64,000 nt of DNA from Thermodesulfobacteriota bacterium (GTDB lineage: Bacteria > Desulfobacterota > BSN033 > UBA1163): positions 17,973 through 81,972 of the forward strand of contig JAOAHX010000011.1 in the NCBI GenBank assembly GCA_026415035.1. The letters run 5' to 3'. This document shows, one piece after another, positions 6,813 through 15,235 of the stretch. The notes under the pieces were generated by a model. That model worked only from the letters and a program-made list of their open reading frames with translations, did not search any database and had not been told where the DNA came from. A program made the position numbers and the translations under genes. Each line of letters starts with the position of its first letter. Position 1 is the first letter of the stretch.

Positions 6813-9017
6813 CTATTTCCTCTTGGCCAGCTGCTTGAGCGCATCGTCGAGGCGGTTGCTGGCCACTTCCAATAACTCCCCCGCATACTCGGGGTGATGG
6901 ATCCCGTTTCCCTGCTTAACCAGGTTGTAATTGAACTCTGCCTCGCCAAAGGGTTTTCGGAAGACGAAGGTGTGGCCTCCGCGGATCTCGATCTTCCGAA
7001 TCTCTTCCCTCACCTTGTCTAACTTTGGAGTTACTTTCCTCACAAGGCCATCCAACTGTTTTTGCCACTGGTCGAGTTTGTCTCCATAACTTGGGTCATG
7101 GCATTCGATACACCGTTTTCGGATATCCTCCAGGCGATCTTTCTTCTTTTTGAGGACACCTTGATGGCATTCGGTACACTCCATCTCGTGATGCTTGCTC
7201 GCCGGTCTCTCTTTCAGCCCGATGCCTCCTCTCCCCTGGACAAGTCTTTTGACCGAGACATGACAGTCCTCGCATTTGACCTGTCTGCTCGGTTTTCCGT
7301 GATGGCAGTCTTTACAATTTTTCAGGAAGGTTTTGCCATGGTCCTCCCGGGAGGAATGGCAATCGGCACATTTCATCCCTCTTCTCTGGACGTGGGTCTG
7401 GTGAGAGAATTTGGTCTCATTGAAGGGCACCGTCCGCTTCTCCATTCCGATGTGGCAGAGGGAGGTGCAGGTCAGATCGAGCTTGGACTCCTTGGGACGA
7501 TACCCCTTGTCGAGCACCGCCATCGCCTGCTCGCTCTTGTTGTTGGCCACGTTGAGGAGCTTGAAGGCATACTCGATGTTGTGAGCCCCTTTCCCGAGAT
7601 GGACGAAGTTGTAATTGTGGAGGGCCTCGTTGAGGAGGTTCTGGGCCTTTTTATAATCCGAGGACCGGGAGAGGTCCTTCTCCACCTCGTGAAGGAGCCT
7701 CTGAACGCTGGAGATCCGCTGGATGGTCTCGGCCTTCGCCTTGGAAAGCAGGGTCTGCCATTGCCTGAGGGTTTCGTCGTAGCCCTCGCCATGGCAGGCC
7801 ACGCACGCCTCTCCCAAGGCCCTTTCGACATATTTCGTCGTGTAGAGGGCGGCCCTCCTCTCTCCCTCCTTCCGGTGGCAAGCGACACAATCGACATTGG
7901 CGGTATACATTAAGCTGGGGGAGTCGGGGACCCCGATGCCGCCGGTCCCGCGATAGAAGTCCCGAGGGGCCAGATGCATCTCCTTGCTGTGGCACTTGTC
8001 ACAGACGGTCGGGGAGTGGACCATCGTCAAGATCGGCCCGATCTCATGCCGGATGGGGGTGTGGCAGTCTGCGCACTCGATCTTGTGATCGGTGACATGC
8101 TTTTTATGGAGGAGCTGGGAGGTGTATTTGGTCGTGAGGATCTCGGGTTCGCTGTGGCACTGGACGCACTTCCCCTCCGGGACATGCCCATCGCCCTGGA
8201 CGACGTTGACATGGCACCGTTCGCACTCCACTCCCCGGGCAATGTATTTTCGGTGGTTGAAGGTCCAGCCCTTGATATTGATGTCTCCCTTGGGTTCGAC
8301 ATGGCAGGAGACACAGCTTCCGACCGCGCAGGAGATGCAGTCCTCCTCTCCCTTCGAGCCCGCTCGATAGTAGTGGCAGATGAAACAGTTGGTCTCGTGG
8401 ACCGTGAGATGGGCCCCCTGGACCAGCTGGGCATGGCAGGAGGTGCAGCGAAGCTTCATCCCTCGCCTCAACTCTCCGAGGTGTTTCCCGTGAGAAAAGG
8501 CCACATTCTTGTAGACCATATCCTTCTGGAGGTCTTCGATTTTATGGCATCCTTTCTGGAGGCAGCTGGCGTCGCTGATCTCGGCATGGGGTTTGGCGGG
8601 CCGCTTGCCGGAAAGGAAATAGGCCAAGGAGACCTGCCCATCGACCCATTTCCCTTTGAGATGGTTGAGGAACCCAGGTTCGTAGTGGCAGGCGGTACAG
8701 GCCACATGGCGGTGGCTGGAGGCCCTCCAGGATTCCATATAGACCTCCATCTGATGGCAGAGGCCACAGAAGGTCGGACTTTCCGAGAACCTGAGCAGGG
8801 CAAGGGAGAGGATGAGGAAGAGGAGGGTGCAAAGAAGGAGGGAGGTCTTGACCGCCCTTTTGTGCTCGAGGGTCCCTTGCTTGAAACCTAAGTAGACCTG
8901 GTTGATCCAGAACCCTTTGATCAAGCGGTATAGGTCTCTTAGGTTCTCGGGATTAAAAAATTCGTTGAATTTTTGGTAAAAGGCACGGTAGAGAGGCCCA
9001 AGGCTTATCTTTTTCAT
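6813..9017 (-). CDS. Membrane-anchored multiheme cytochrome c (NapC/NirT-type N-terminus, 16 CxxCH plus two variant motifs)
   Basis: A 734-residue cytochrome, probably periplasmic and held by one N-terminal helix (about 56-76). The first pair, CGLCH (84-88) and CTACH (107-111) around M-E-x-Y-M-E-S-W, resembles the NapC/NirT quinol-oxidising domain. Sixteen CxxCH motifs follow one another (84, 107, 191, 211, 235, 265, 284, 315, 339, 377, 405, 550, 568, 582, 614, 636), plus a CX4CH at 152-158 and a CX3CH at 517-522. Two heme-free helical segments (about 410-500 and 641-734) share the pattern N-Y-N-x-V-x-x-G-x-G and E-Y-A-x-x-L-L-x-V-A. It probably carries electrons from the menaquinone pool to periplasmic partners; the terminal acceptor is unknown. 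GGGAGGGA precedes the ATG. Confidence 0.9.
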   Translation of the reverse strand: MKKISLGPLYRAFYQKFNEFFNPENLRDLYRLIKGFWINQVYLGFKQGTLEHKRAVKTSLLLCTLLFLILSLALLRFSESPTFCGLCHQMEVYMESWRASSHRHVACTACHYEPGFLNHLKGKWVDGQVSLAYFLSGKRPAKPHAEISDASCLQKGCHKIEDLQKDMVYKNVAFSHGKHLGELRRGMKLRCTSCHAQLVQGAHLTVHETNCFICHYYRAGSKGEEDCISCAVGSCVSCHVEPKGDINIKGWTFNHRKYIARGVECERCHVNVVQGDGHVPEGKCVQCHSEPEILTTKYTSQLLHKKHVTDHKIECADCHTPIRHEIGPILTMVHSPTVCDKCHSKEMHLAPRDFYRGTGGIGVPDSPSLMYTANVDCVACHRKEGERRAALYTTKYVERALGEACVACHGEGYDETLRQWQTLLSKAKAETIQRISSVQRLLHEVEKDLSRSSDYKKAQNLLNEALHNYNFVHLGKGAHNIEYAFKLLNVANNKSEQAMAVLDKGYRPKESKLDLTCTSLCHIGMEKRTVPFNETKFSHQTHVQRRGMKCADCHSSREDHGKTFLKNCKDCHHGKPSRQVKCEDCHVSVKRLVQGRGGIGLKERPASKHHEMECTECHQGVLKKKKDRLEDIRKRCIECHDPSYGDKLDQWQKQLDGLVRKVTPKLDKVREEIRKIEIRGGHTFVFRKPFGEAEFNYNLVKQGNGIHHPEYAGELLEVASNRLDDALKQLAKRK

Positions 9018-9046
9018 TCCATCCCTCCCACACCAAACTGGAAAAA

Positions 9047-9075
9047 ATCCTACACGTTTTTTAAAAAATAATCAA
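9047..9075 (-). promoter_or_regulatory. Sigma-70-type promoter for the multiheme cytochrome
   Basis: Minus-strand TTGATT (9070-9075), 17 bases, TAGGAT (9047-9052); the start codon is about 23 bases after the expected start point. Confidence 0.45.
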
Positions 9076-9104
9076 GTAGAGGTTTGTCGCCCCCACTATC
9101 TTTC

Positions 9105-9134
9105 TTGTTGCTTTTTCCATCGGTTTTTTATATA
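9105..9134 (+). promoter_or_regulatory. Possible promoter for the 9.2-10.0 kb pair
   Basis: TTGTTG (9105-9110), 18-base spacer, TATATA (9129-9134), upstream of the small membrane-peptide gene. No other structure is evident in the 9018-9207 gap. Confidence 0.4.
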
Positions 9135-9207
9135 AGAAGGGTCACACGACCTTTGCCCTCAGCGGGGTGCGAATCCAACTCGTCATGAACTCGAACCAGG
9201 AGGCCTT

Positions 9208-9372
9208 ATGGCGGTGATGTCCAAGGTGATCATGGGATTGCTCATCCTCGTCGTCCTTCTCCTCTGCTTTCTTCTCTTCTGGATAGTGGTGCTAAGCGCC
9301 GCCCTCATCTTCTTCGGGAGAGAGAAACCCAAAACCCCCGACTTGTTAGCGGACCGAAGAGGGAGTCCCTGA
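9208..9372 (+). CDS. Small single-span membrane protein (54 residues), unknown
   Basis: An unrecognised 54-residue protein: a short cytoplasmic start (MAVMSKV), one long hydrophobic helix covering about residues 8-36, then a polar tail with charged and proline residues (GREKPKTPDLLADRRGSP). The start is well supported by AGGAGG 5 bases before the ATG. Its TGA is followed at once by the ATG of the DUF1684 gene, indicating translational coupling and probably a shared job at the membrane. It is below the usual length cut-off for automated gene calling. No function is assigned. Confidence 0.65.
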   Translation: MAVMSKVIMGLLILVVLLLCFLLFWIVVLSAALIFFGREKPKTPDLLADRRGSP

Positions 9373-10020
9373 ATGGATCGGGGGTTCCGGGCCGATCTCG
9401 GCCGGTGGCTCTTTCCGGTCCTCTTCCTCCTCGTCTATGGGTTCACGAGCGGGGCTGGCCTGGCGCTTGCCCTTACGGCAGAAGATCCCATGGAGCGGAG
9501 GGAGGAGAAATTGAGGGTTTTTCGTGAGAAGAGAGACCGCTTCTTCAGGGAGGATCCGAACTCCCCCCTTTTAGAGAAGGATCGAAAGACGTTTAAAGGC
9601 CTCCCTTACTATCCGATCGATCTGAAATATGCCCTTCTCGGCCCGATCGAGAAGGGATCGACCGCTTCAAAACCCCTCTATATTCGTTTGCCCACCAATA
9701 AAGGGGGAGAGAAGCGGTATGTGAGATATGGCACGTTCAAATTCAAATGGGAAGGAAAGGAGCTGGTCCTCCATATATATCGGCCCCTCGGCGGGGAGGA
9801 GCTCTTTCTTCCTTTTAAGGATAGGACATCAGGAAAGGAGACGTATTCCGAAGGTCGGTATCTCTATATCGAACCGATGCCCGACGGAAGGGTGCTCATC
9901 GACTTCAATCGCGCCCACAATCCCTTCTGCGCCTATAATGAGAAGTACACCTGCCCTTTCGCCCCTGAAGAGAACTGGCTTCCGATCGAGATCAGGGCAG
10001 GAGAGAAGCGTTTTAAGTAA
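9373..10020 (+). CDS. DUF1684 family exported protein
   Basis: A 215-residue protein with an N-terminal signal or anchor (hydrophobic about 13-34, A-L-A before TAEDP). The mature part matches the DUF1684 family, whose hallmarks are visible: F-K-D-R-T-S-G-x-E-T-Y near residue 155, R-Y-L-Y-I-E-P, and the C-terminal block I-D-F-N-R-A-H-N-P-F-C-A-Y-N-E-K-Y-T-C-P. Family members are of unknown function and many keep the two cysteines in that block. The ATG follows directly on the stop of the small membrane-protein gene. The gene converges on the cytochrome c/b fusion with 22 bases between stops. Export is inferred from the N-terminus. Confidence 0.8.
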   Translation: MDRGFRADLGRWLFPVLFLLVYGFTSGAGLALALTAEDPMERREEKLRVFREKRDRFFREDPNSPLLEKDRKTFKGLPYYPIDLKYALLGPIEKGSTASKPLYIRLPTNKGGEKRYVRYGTFKFKWEGKELVLHIYRPLGGEELFLPFKDRTSGKETYSEGRYLYIEPMPDGRVLIDFNRAHNPFCAYNEKYTCPFAPEENWLPIEIRAGEKRFK

Positions 10021-10042
10021 GTTCCTCTCCCTTTCCCCCTGA

Positions 10043-12022
10043 TTACCTCAGAAACTCCCATCCGATCAAAAAGATACAGAAAAGCCCGATGGCCAGCATG
10101 GCGAATCCCATGACGTTCGAGAAGAGGTCCACCCAGGCGCTGGGGTATTTGGTCCGGTAGGTCTCCAGCCGGTTCTGGGCGACCAATCGCTGATACTGTT
10201 CGGGCCGCTCTTCGACCAGTTCGTACTTCGGAAGCCTTCCGGTGAAGATGACCGGATCGAAGGGGAACTTCGAGGGACGGAAATGGGTATTGAAGAAGTG
10301 GACCGTGAAGATGAAGCCGGAGGCCAGAAGGGCCTCGTCCGAGTGGACGATCTGGGCGATGTTGAGCACCCAGCCCGGCAGGAAGATGCAGAAGAATTCG
10401 GGGAACCAGAGCATCAGGCCCGAAAGGCCGATGGCGAACATCCCCCAGAAGACCGCAAGAAAGTCGAACTTCTCCCAATAGGTCCACCGGTCGAATTTTG
10501 GCTTGGGGCCTTTGTTGAAGAACCAGCGGATCATTCCGATGATATCCGTGACATCCTTCCAGCGCGGGAAAAGGGAATCCGGGCCGAAGAGTTTCTGCAG
10601 GGGGTTGGGATTTCCCGGCAATCTTTTGAAAAAGAGGAAGTAGACGATATAGCAGAGGGCAGCCCCGAAGTAGAGGAAGGTGATGGCGGCGGCGATCCGG
10701 TGGATCAAACCGGCCATCTCCGCCCCTCCCAAAAAGGCCATCAATCCTTTTGCCCACGGAGCATGGGAAAATTTTAAGGGGAGTCCTGTGAGGACGAGGG
10801 CGATGAAGGTGATCATCATGGTGAAGTGGAGGGAGATATCGAAGGTGCTGAAGCGACGATACATCAGGCCCGCCTCCTCCAACTTCACATGGTGGAGGGG
10901 GAAGAAGATCCCCTTGGCCCTCATCTCCCTCTTCTCCCAGAAATCCCTCCGCCACCAAAGGAAGGTATGGATCCAGAACATGGTGAAGACCGAGATCAGC
11001 AGGGTGGTCATGAGGACAAAGGTCCAGTAGAAGACGGGATATCGCTCGGGGTCGTCATGGGCGGCGTGGGCCACCCAGAGGGTGAAGTTCTTCGTGGTTC
11101 CAGGGTGGCATTTCCCGCAGGTTTCGGTCAGCCTTTCGTCCGAGATGAGCGATTTCGGGTCCTCGGCAGGGAGGATGCTGTGGAATCCGTGACAATCGGC
11201 ACATCCCGCCACCAGGGTCGGATATCCCAGCTTCTCGACCTTCCCATGATAACTTTCGAAATAGGTCTGGGTGGCGATGGGAAGGACCTTGTTCCTTTCC
11301 ATCATCTCTCGATTGTCGTGGCATTTGAGACAGACCTCTGTGTGAAACTCCTTTCGAAACTGAACCACCTTCGGCTCATCGCCTTTCAAAATGGGAACCT
11401 TATGCAATCCGTGACAATCGCTGCAATCCGGGGCATCGACGTTTCCGGCCAGGACGGCCTTCCCGTGGACGCTTTCCAGGTAGCCGTCGTCGCTATGGCA
11501 GGTGGTACATTTTTCGATCACCCTCTTCTTGTCCCCCTTCCAGGGGGTCATCTCGTGGATATCCTTGTGGCAGTCCTTGCACTGGATGTCGTTGATAAAA
11601 TGGGCGCTCGCATAATGTTCGGCTCCCTCCTTCTTATGGCAACGGTGGCAGGTGACCGGTTCGGCGTGAATTCGGGCCCCCTTGGGCTTCGTGTGGGTTT
11701 TGATATCGGTGATATCCCAATGGCAGCTGTTGCAGGAATTGGCCCCGTGGACCGACTGGGCGAACTTCCTCTCGTTGATCTTGTTCCCGTGGCAACTGAG
11801 ACATTCCGAATTGTCGATGCATTCATAACAATATTCCCTGCCCCTAATGATGAGCTTTTCTCCCTTTTGGGGAGATTCGGCAGGTTTGGCGACGGCGGGC
11901 GGTTTACGGGAGTCCACCTTCTTTTCCGGAGGGGCTGCCCACATTGTGCTGAAGGCCAGAAAGAGGGCAACCGAAAAGGCGATGATGAGAAGGGTGGCTG
12001 GCCTTTGGAGACGAGTCTTCAT
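10043..12022 (-). CDS. Multiheme cytochrome c / membrane cytochrome b fusion protein
   Basis: An electron-transfer protein of 659 residues combining two modules. A signal sequence (about 1-30) precedes a periplasmic domain with nine CxxCH motifs (CLSCH, CNSCH, CHRCH, CKDCH, CTTCH, CSDCH, CLKCH, CADCH, CGKCH). The second half holds five or more membrane helices with conserved histidines (for example FDISLHFTMMITF and LIHRIAAA), like the NiFe-hydrogenase/formate dehydrogenase cytochrome b family. This suggests a quinone-reactive di-heme b unit wired to a c-type heme chain in one chain. GGGGGA lies 3 bases before the chosen ATG at 12022; an ATG 15 bases upstream is possible. The partner oxidoreductase is not in the window. 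Confidence 0.87.
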   Translation of the reverse strand: MKTRLQRPATLLIIAFSVALFLAFSTMWAAPPEKKVDSRKPPAVAKPAESPQKGEKLIIRGREYCYECIDNSECLSCHGNKINERKFAQSVHGANSCNSCHWDITDIKTHTKPKGARIHAEPVTCHRCHKKEGAEHYASAHFINDIQCKDCHKDIHEMTPWKGDKKRVIEKCTTCHSDDGYLESVHGKAVLAGNVDAPDCSDCHGLHKVPILKGDEPKVVQFRKEFHTEVCLKCHDNREMMERNKVLPIATQTYFESYHGKVEKLGYPTLVAGCADCHGFHSILPAEDPKSLISDERLTETCGKCHPGTTKNFTLWVAHAAHDDPERYPVFYWTFVLMTTLLISVFTMFWIHTFLWWRRDFWEKREMRAKGIFFPLHHVKLEEAGLMYRRFSTFDISLHFTMMITFIALVLTGLPLKFSHAPWAKGLMAFLGGAEMAGLIHRIAAAITFLYFGAALCYIVYFLFFKRLPGNPNPLQKLFGPDSLFPRWKDVTDIIGMIRWFFNKGPKPKFDRWTYWEKFDFLAVFWGMFAIGLSGLMLWFPEFFCIFLPGWVLNIAQIVHSDEALLASGFIFTVHFFNTHFRPSKFPFDPVIFTGRLPKYELVEERPEQYQRLVAQNRLETYRTKYPSAWVDLFSNVMGFAMLAIGLFCIFLIGWEFLR

Positions 12023-12105
12023 GCTTCCCCCATCCATGAGAAGTGGTCTTCATGAATTTGTCATTTTATGTTTTCTATTTATTTCGGGAATCATCAAGAG
12101 GAAAA

Positions 12106-12123
12106 TTGTGACTTTTTTAACAT
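12106..12123 (-). promoter_or_regulatory. Candidate Rex operator upstream of the cytochrome c/b gene
   Basis: Minus strand ATGTTAAAAAAGTCACAA matches TTGTGAANNNNTTCACAA at 11 of 14 defined positions. It lies about 85 bases before the cytochrome c/b start and 5 kb from rex itself, consistent with NADH-controlled expression of this redox gene. Confidence 0.45.
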
Positions 12124-12175
12124 AACGGGCGTTTGAAGTCAATTCGACCATGAGGGTTCCCATCGGTGGGGGCCC

Positions 12176-12203
12176 TTGACAAATTCTTTAAAGATATTAT
12201 CTA
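12176..12203 (+). promoter_or_regulatory. Sigma-70-type promoter for the FmdB-like gene
   Basis: TTGACA (12176-12181), 16-base spacer, TATCTA (12198-12203), followed by GGAGG just before the ATG at 12225. Confidence 0.5.
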
Positions 12204-12224
12204 TTTGGTCGGAGGTGGCCCGCG

Positions 12225-12578
12225 ATGCCAACCTATGCCTATCGGTCTTCGGCCCCGGATCGAGGATGCGCCTATTGTCATCAAGGTTTCGAGATCCTTC
12301 AGAGGATGACCGATCCGCCCATCACCCAGTGCCCCAGATGTCAACATCCCGTTTCGAGGGTCCTCTTCGCTCCCACGGTGGTGATCAAGGGGAGCCCGTT
12401 AAGCGAGGCCGACCGGAAGATCCGGGAGTACGAAAAGCAGGGGATGTGGAGCCACGCCGCCGAACTCGCCGACAAAGAAGCCGAGAAGACGAAGCGGGAG
12501 GATCTCAGAGTTCGGGCCCTGGAGGATTATAAGAAGGCGGGCTATGATTTCGATAAGTACGATACAGAGAAATATTAA
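12225..12578 (+). CDS. FmdB-type zinc-ribbon protein
   Basis: A 117-residue protein beginning MPTYAYR and carrying a CAYC...CPRC zinc ribbon in residues 15-44, with F-E-I-L-Q-R-M-T-D-P-P-I-T-Q between the knuckles and R-V-L-F-A-P after them, the layout of the FmdB regulatory-protein family. The first knuckle is displaced by a five-residue insert (SSAPDRG) relative to the usual YEYRCxxC. The C-terminal half is a charged helix. Family members are small, often annotated as putative regulators, without a settled role. The ABC-F gene follows 69 bases later on the same strand. Confidence 0.8.
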   Translation: MPTYAYRSSAPDRGCAYCHQGFEILQRMTDPPITQCPRCQHPVSRVLFAPTVVIKGSPLSEADRKIREYEKQGMWSHAAELADKEAEKTKREDLRVRALEDYKKAGYDFDKYDTEKY

Positions 12579-12647
12579 AGGGAACCGGGCCTGGTTCGAC
12601 CTCCTCTCCTGGCGCTTCCACCTCCGAATTCCCTCTCCCTTGGATGA

Positions 12648-14621
12648 ATGATCACCCTGAGTCATATTGAGAAACAATTCGGGGGCCGATACCTCTTCAA
12701 AGATTGCTCGCTTCAGATAGGGGTAAGAGACCGAATCGGCCTGATCGGGCCCAACGGGTCAGGCAAGACGACCCTCTTCCGGATGATCCTCGGTCAAGAG
12801 CCGATCGACGGCGGCGAGATCCTCATCGCCAAGGGAGTCAGGATGGGATACCTCCCCCAGGAGGTGATCCCGTTCCGGGGGGAGACGGTCCTGGGAGAAG
12901 TCCTCAAAGGAGCCCGGGAGATCGCCTCCCTCCAGGACAAGTTGAGCCTCCTCGAGGAGGAGCTTTCTAAGGCCCAAGATCCGGTGGTTCAAGAGAAATT
13001 GGCCGAAGCCTATGGGAGCCTTCAGGGCTATTTTATGCAACTCGGAGGGTATGGGCTCGAAGCCAAAGCAAAGGAGATCCTCCATGGATTGGGATTCCAA
13101 GAAAGGGATCTTCAGCGATCGACCGATGAATTGAGCGGGGGCTGGTTGATGCGGGTGGCCCTTTCGAAGATCCTCCTCCAGGCCCCCGATCTTCTCCTGC
13201 TCGACGAGCCCACGAATTACCTCGACCTCCAATCGATGATCTGGCTGGAGGATTTCCTCCTCAACTTTCCGGGAGCGATGGTCATCGTCTCGCACGATCG
13301 CGTCTTCCTCAATCATCTCGTCGACCGGATCGCGGAGATCGAAGGGCAGAAGATCCACCTCTATCCTGGCAATTATGACCGTTACCTTGAGGAGAAGGAG
13401 CGTCGCAGACAAGTTCTCGAGGCGACCTTCAAAGCCCAGCAGAGGAAGATCGAGCAGACTCAACGGTTTATAGAACGGTTTCGGGCGAAGAACACCAAGG
13501 CGAGCCAGGTTCAGAGCCGGATCAAGTGGCTTGAAAAGATCGATCGGATCGAACTGCCCAAAGAGCGAAGAGAGATTCGATTCGAATTTCCCGCCCCGAA
13601 GAGATCCGGCCACAAAGTCATCGAGGTGAAAAACCTCCACAAACGATACGGAGAGACCGTGGTCTATGCAGGGATCGATCTCACCCTGTTTCGGGGCGAC
13701 AAGGTCGCCCTGGTCGGGCCCAACGGGGCAGGCAAATCCACCCTGCTGAAAATCTTAGCGGGCGTTCTCGATTATGAAGAAGGCGAGGTCCTCCTCGGAA
13801 AGGACGTGACCCGAGCCTACTTTGCCCAACACCAGTTCGATCTGCTTCATCCCGAACATACCGTCTACGAAGAGCTCTCCTCCATGGCCACGGAGGAGAG
13901 CCAGACCCGGCTTCGAACCCTCCTCGGGACCTTCCTTTTCAGCGGAGAGGATATCGAGAAGAAGGTCTCCGTTTTAAGCGGTGGCGAGAAGAGCCGTCTC
14001 GTCCTGGCCAAGATGCTCCTCCAACCGGCCAACTTCCTCCTTCTGGATGAACCGACTAGCCACCTCGATATCGCCTCGAGAGATGTCCTGGAGAAGGCCC
14101 TGAAACAGTTTCAGGGGACGATCTGCCTCATCACCCACGACCGCCATCTCATCAACCAGATCGCCACCAAGGTGATCGAGATCGACCGGGGCGTTCCGAA
14201 GGTCTATCTGGGAAATTACGATGACTATCTCTATAAAAAGCAACGGTCGGGAGAGGCTGACCAAGAGATTAAGGTCGAGGTTGAGAAGAGAGGAGAATCT
14301 TTACAAAAAAAGACGTCGAAATCTCTGATTAAAGAAGAGCGGAGGAAGAGGGCACAGGAGATGGACCGATTCAGAAGAGAGCTCTCCGGCCTCGAAAAAA
14401 GATTTCAGGAGACCGAGAGGTCCCTTGACGAAGCCACCCGGAGGCTGGATCTTCTCAACGAGAGGCTCTCCGACCCTAAGCTCTATCTCGACCCGAATGA
14501 GACCCACGAGACGATCGAGGCCCACCGGAAGGTTCGGGAGGAGGTTCAGCAGCTCACCCAGCTTTGGGAGGCCCTTGCCCTGGAACTGGAGGAGATGAAG
14601 ATGAGACCCCTTCGTGTTTGA
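12648..14621 (+). CDS. ABC-F family ATPase (Uup/YheS-like)
   Basis: A 657-residue soluble protein with two ABC ATPase domains in tandem and no membrane part, the mark of ABC-F translation factors that act at the ribosomal E site. Domain 1: Walker A GPNGSGKTT (34-42), signature L-S-G-G-W, Walker B LLLLDEPTNYLDL. Domain 2: Walker A GPNGAGKST near residue 358, signature L-S-G-G-E, Walker B LLLDEPTSHLD. The charged linker (about 240-300) corresponds to the P-site tRNA interaction motif. The long C-terminal coiled coil (from about residue 545) resembles Uup/YheS rather than EttA. In the first signature a tryptophan (LSGGW) replaces the usual acidic or glutamine residue. The exact subfamily is uncertain. 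Confidence 0.92.
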   Translation: MITLSHIEKQFGGRYLFKDCSLQIGVRDRIGLIGPNGSGKTTLFRMILGQEPIDGGEILIAKGVRMGYLPQEVIPFRGETVLGEVLKGAREIASLQDKLSLLEEELSKAQDPVVQEKLAEAYGSLQGYFMQLGGYGLEAKAKEILHGLGFQERDLQRSTDELSGGWLMRVALSKILLQAPDLLLLDEPTNYLDLQSMIWLEDFLLNFPGAMVIVSHDRVFLNHLVDRIAEIEGQKIHLYPGNYDRYLEEKERRRQVLEATFKAQQRKIEQTQRFIERFRAKNTKASQVQSRIKWLEKIDRIELPKERREIRFEFPAPKRSGHKVIEVKNLHKRYGETVVYAGIDLTLFRGDKVALVGPNGAGKSTLLKILAGVLDYEEGEVLLGKDVTRAYFAQHQFDLLHPEHTVYEELSSMATEESQTRLRTLLGTFLFSGEDIEKKVSVLSGGEKSRLVLAKMLLQPANFLLLDEPTSHLDIASRDVLEKALKQFQGTICLITHDRHLINQIATKVIEIDRGVPKVYLGNYDDYLYKKQRSGEADQEIKVEVEKRGESLQKKTSKSLIKEERRKRAQEMDRFRRELSGLEKRFQETERSLDEATRRLDLLNERLSDPKLYLDPNETHETIEAHRKVREEVQQLTQLWEALALELEEMKMRPLRV

Positions 14622-14711
14622 GAAGGGGGGCTGGATTCGATCCTTTGGGTGGGGTAGAGTCATCTTTTTAGGATAACATGGGCATGGCCCTCGGGAGGTG
14701 TCGCGGTCCGG

Positions 14712-15200
14712 ATGGATGAAGTCGTCTTAACCGGGTATGTTCCGGGAGCGATCGGGAGGCTGGTGGAACTCCACGGGACCTACTACCACCAGAACTGGGG
14801 ATTCGGGCTCTTCTTTGAAGCCAAAGTGGCCTCGGAAATGGCTGAATTTCTCAGCCGGTTCGATCCCTCCAGAGATGGCTTTTGGGTCCTCTGTAACAAA
14901 GGCCGGGTGGAGGGTGGCATTGCGATCGATGGGATTCAAGCCAAGACGGCAGGAGCTCACCTCCGATGGTTTATCCTATCTTCTGAAGTCAGAGGGAAGG
15001 GTTTTGGAAAGAGGCTCCTAAAGGAGGCGGTCTCCTTCTGCAAACGGAAAGGCTACCCGAGGATTTACCTCAACACCTTCGAGGGGCTTCATCCCGCCCG
15101 CCACCTCTATGAGAAGTTCGGATTCAAACTGACCCATCAGGCCGAAGGGGCCCGATGGGGGACAAAGGTCCTCGAACAGAGATTCGAGCTTTCCCTCTGA
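14712..15200 (+). CDS. GNAT family N-acetyltransferase
   Basis: A 162-residue acetyl-CoA-dependent N-acyltransferase. Acetyl-CoA-binding motif A is visible as L-S-S-E-V-R-G-K-G-F-G-K-R-L-L (about 93-107), followed by the motif B stretch P-A-R-H-L-Y-E-K-F-G-F (about 130-140). The order W-F-I-L, motif A, then I-Y-L-N-T resembles the MarR-associated and stand-alone small-molecule acetyltransferases. The substrate is unknown. The gene lies 90 bases after the ABC-F gene and converges on the DUF6178 gene with a 35-base gap. Confidence 0.87.
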   Translation: MDEVVLTGYVPGAIGRLVELHGTYYHQNWGFGLFFEAKVASEMAEFLSRFDPSRDGFWVLCNKGRVEGGIAIDGIQAKTAGAHLRWFILSSEVRGKGFGKRLLKEAVSFCKRKGYPRIYLNTFEGLHPARHLYEKFGFKLTHQAEGARWGTKVLEQRFELSL

Positions 15201-15235
15201 ATTCTCCCCGGATGACATCCTCTCTCGATGAAGTC

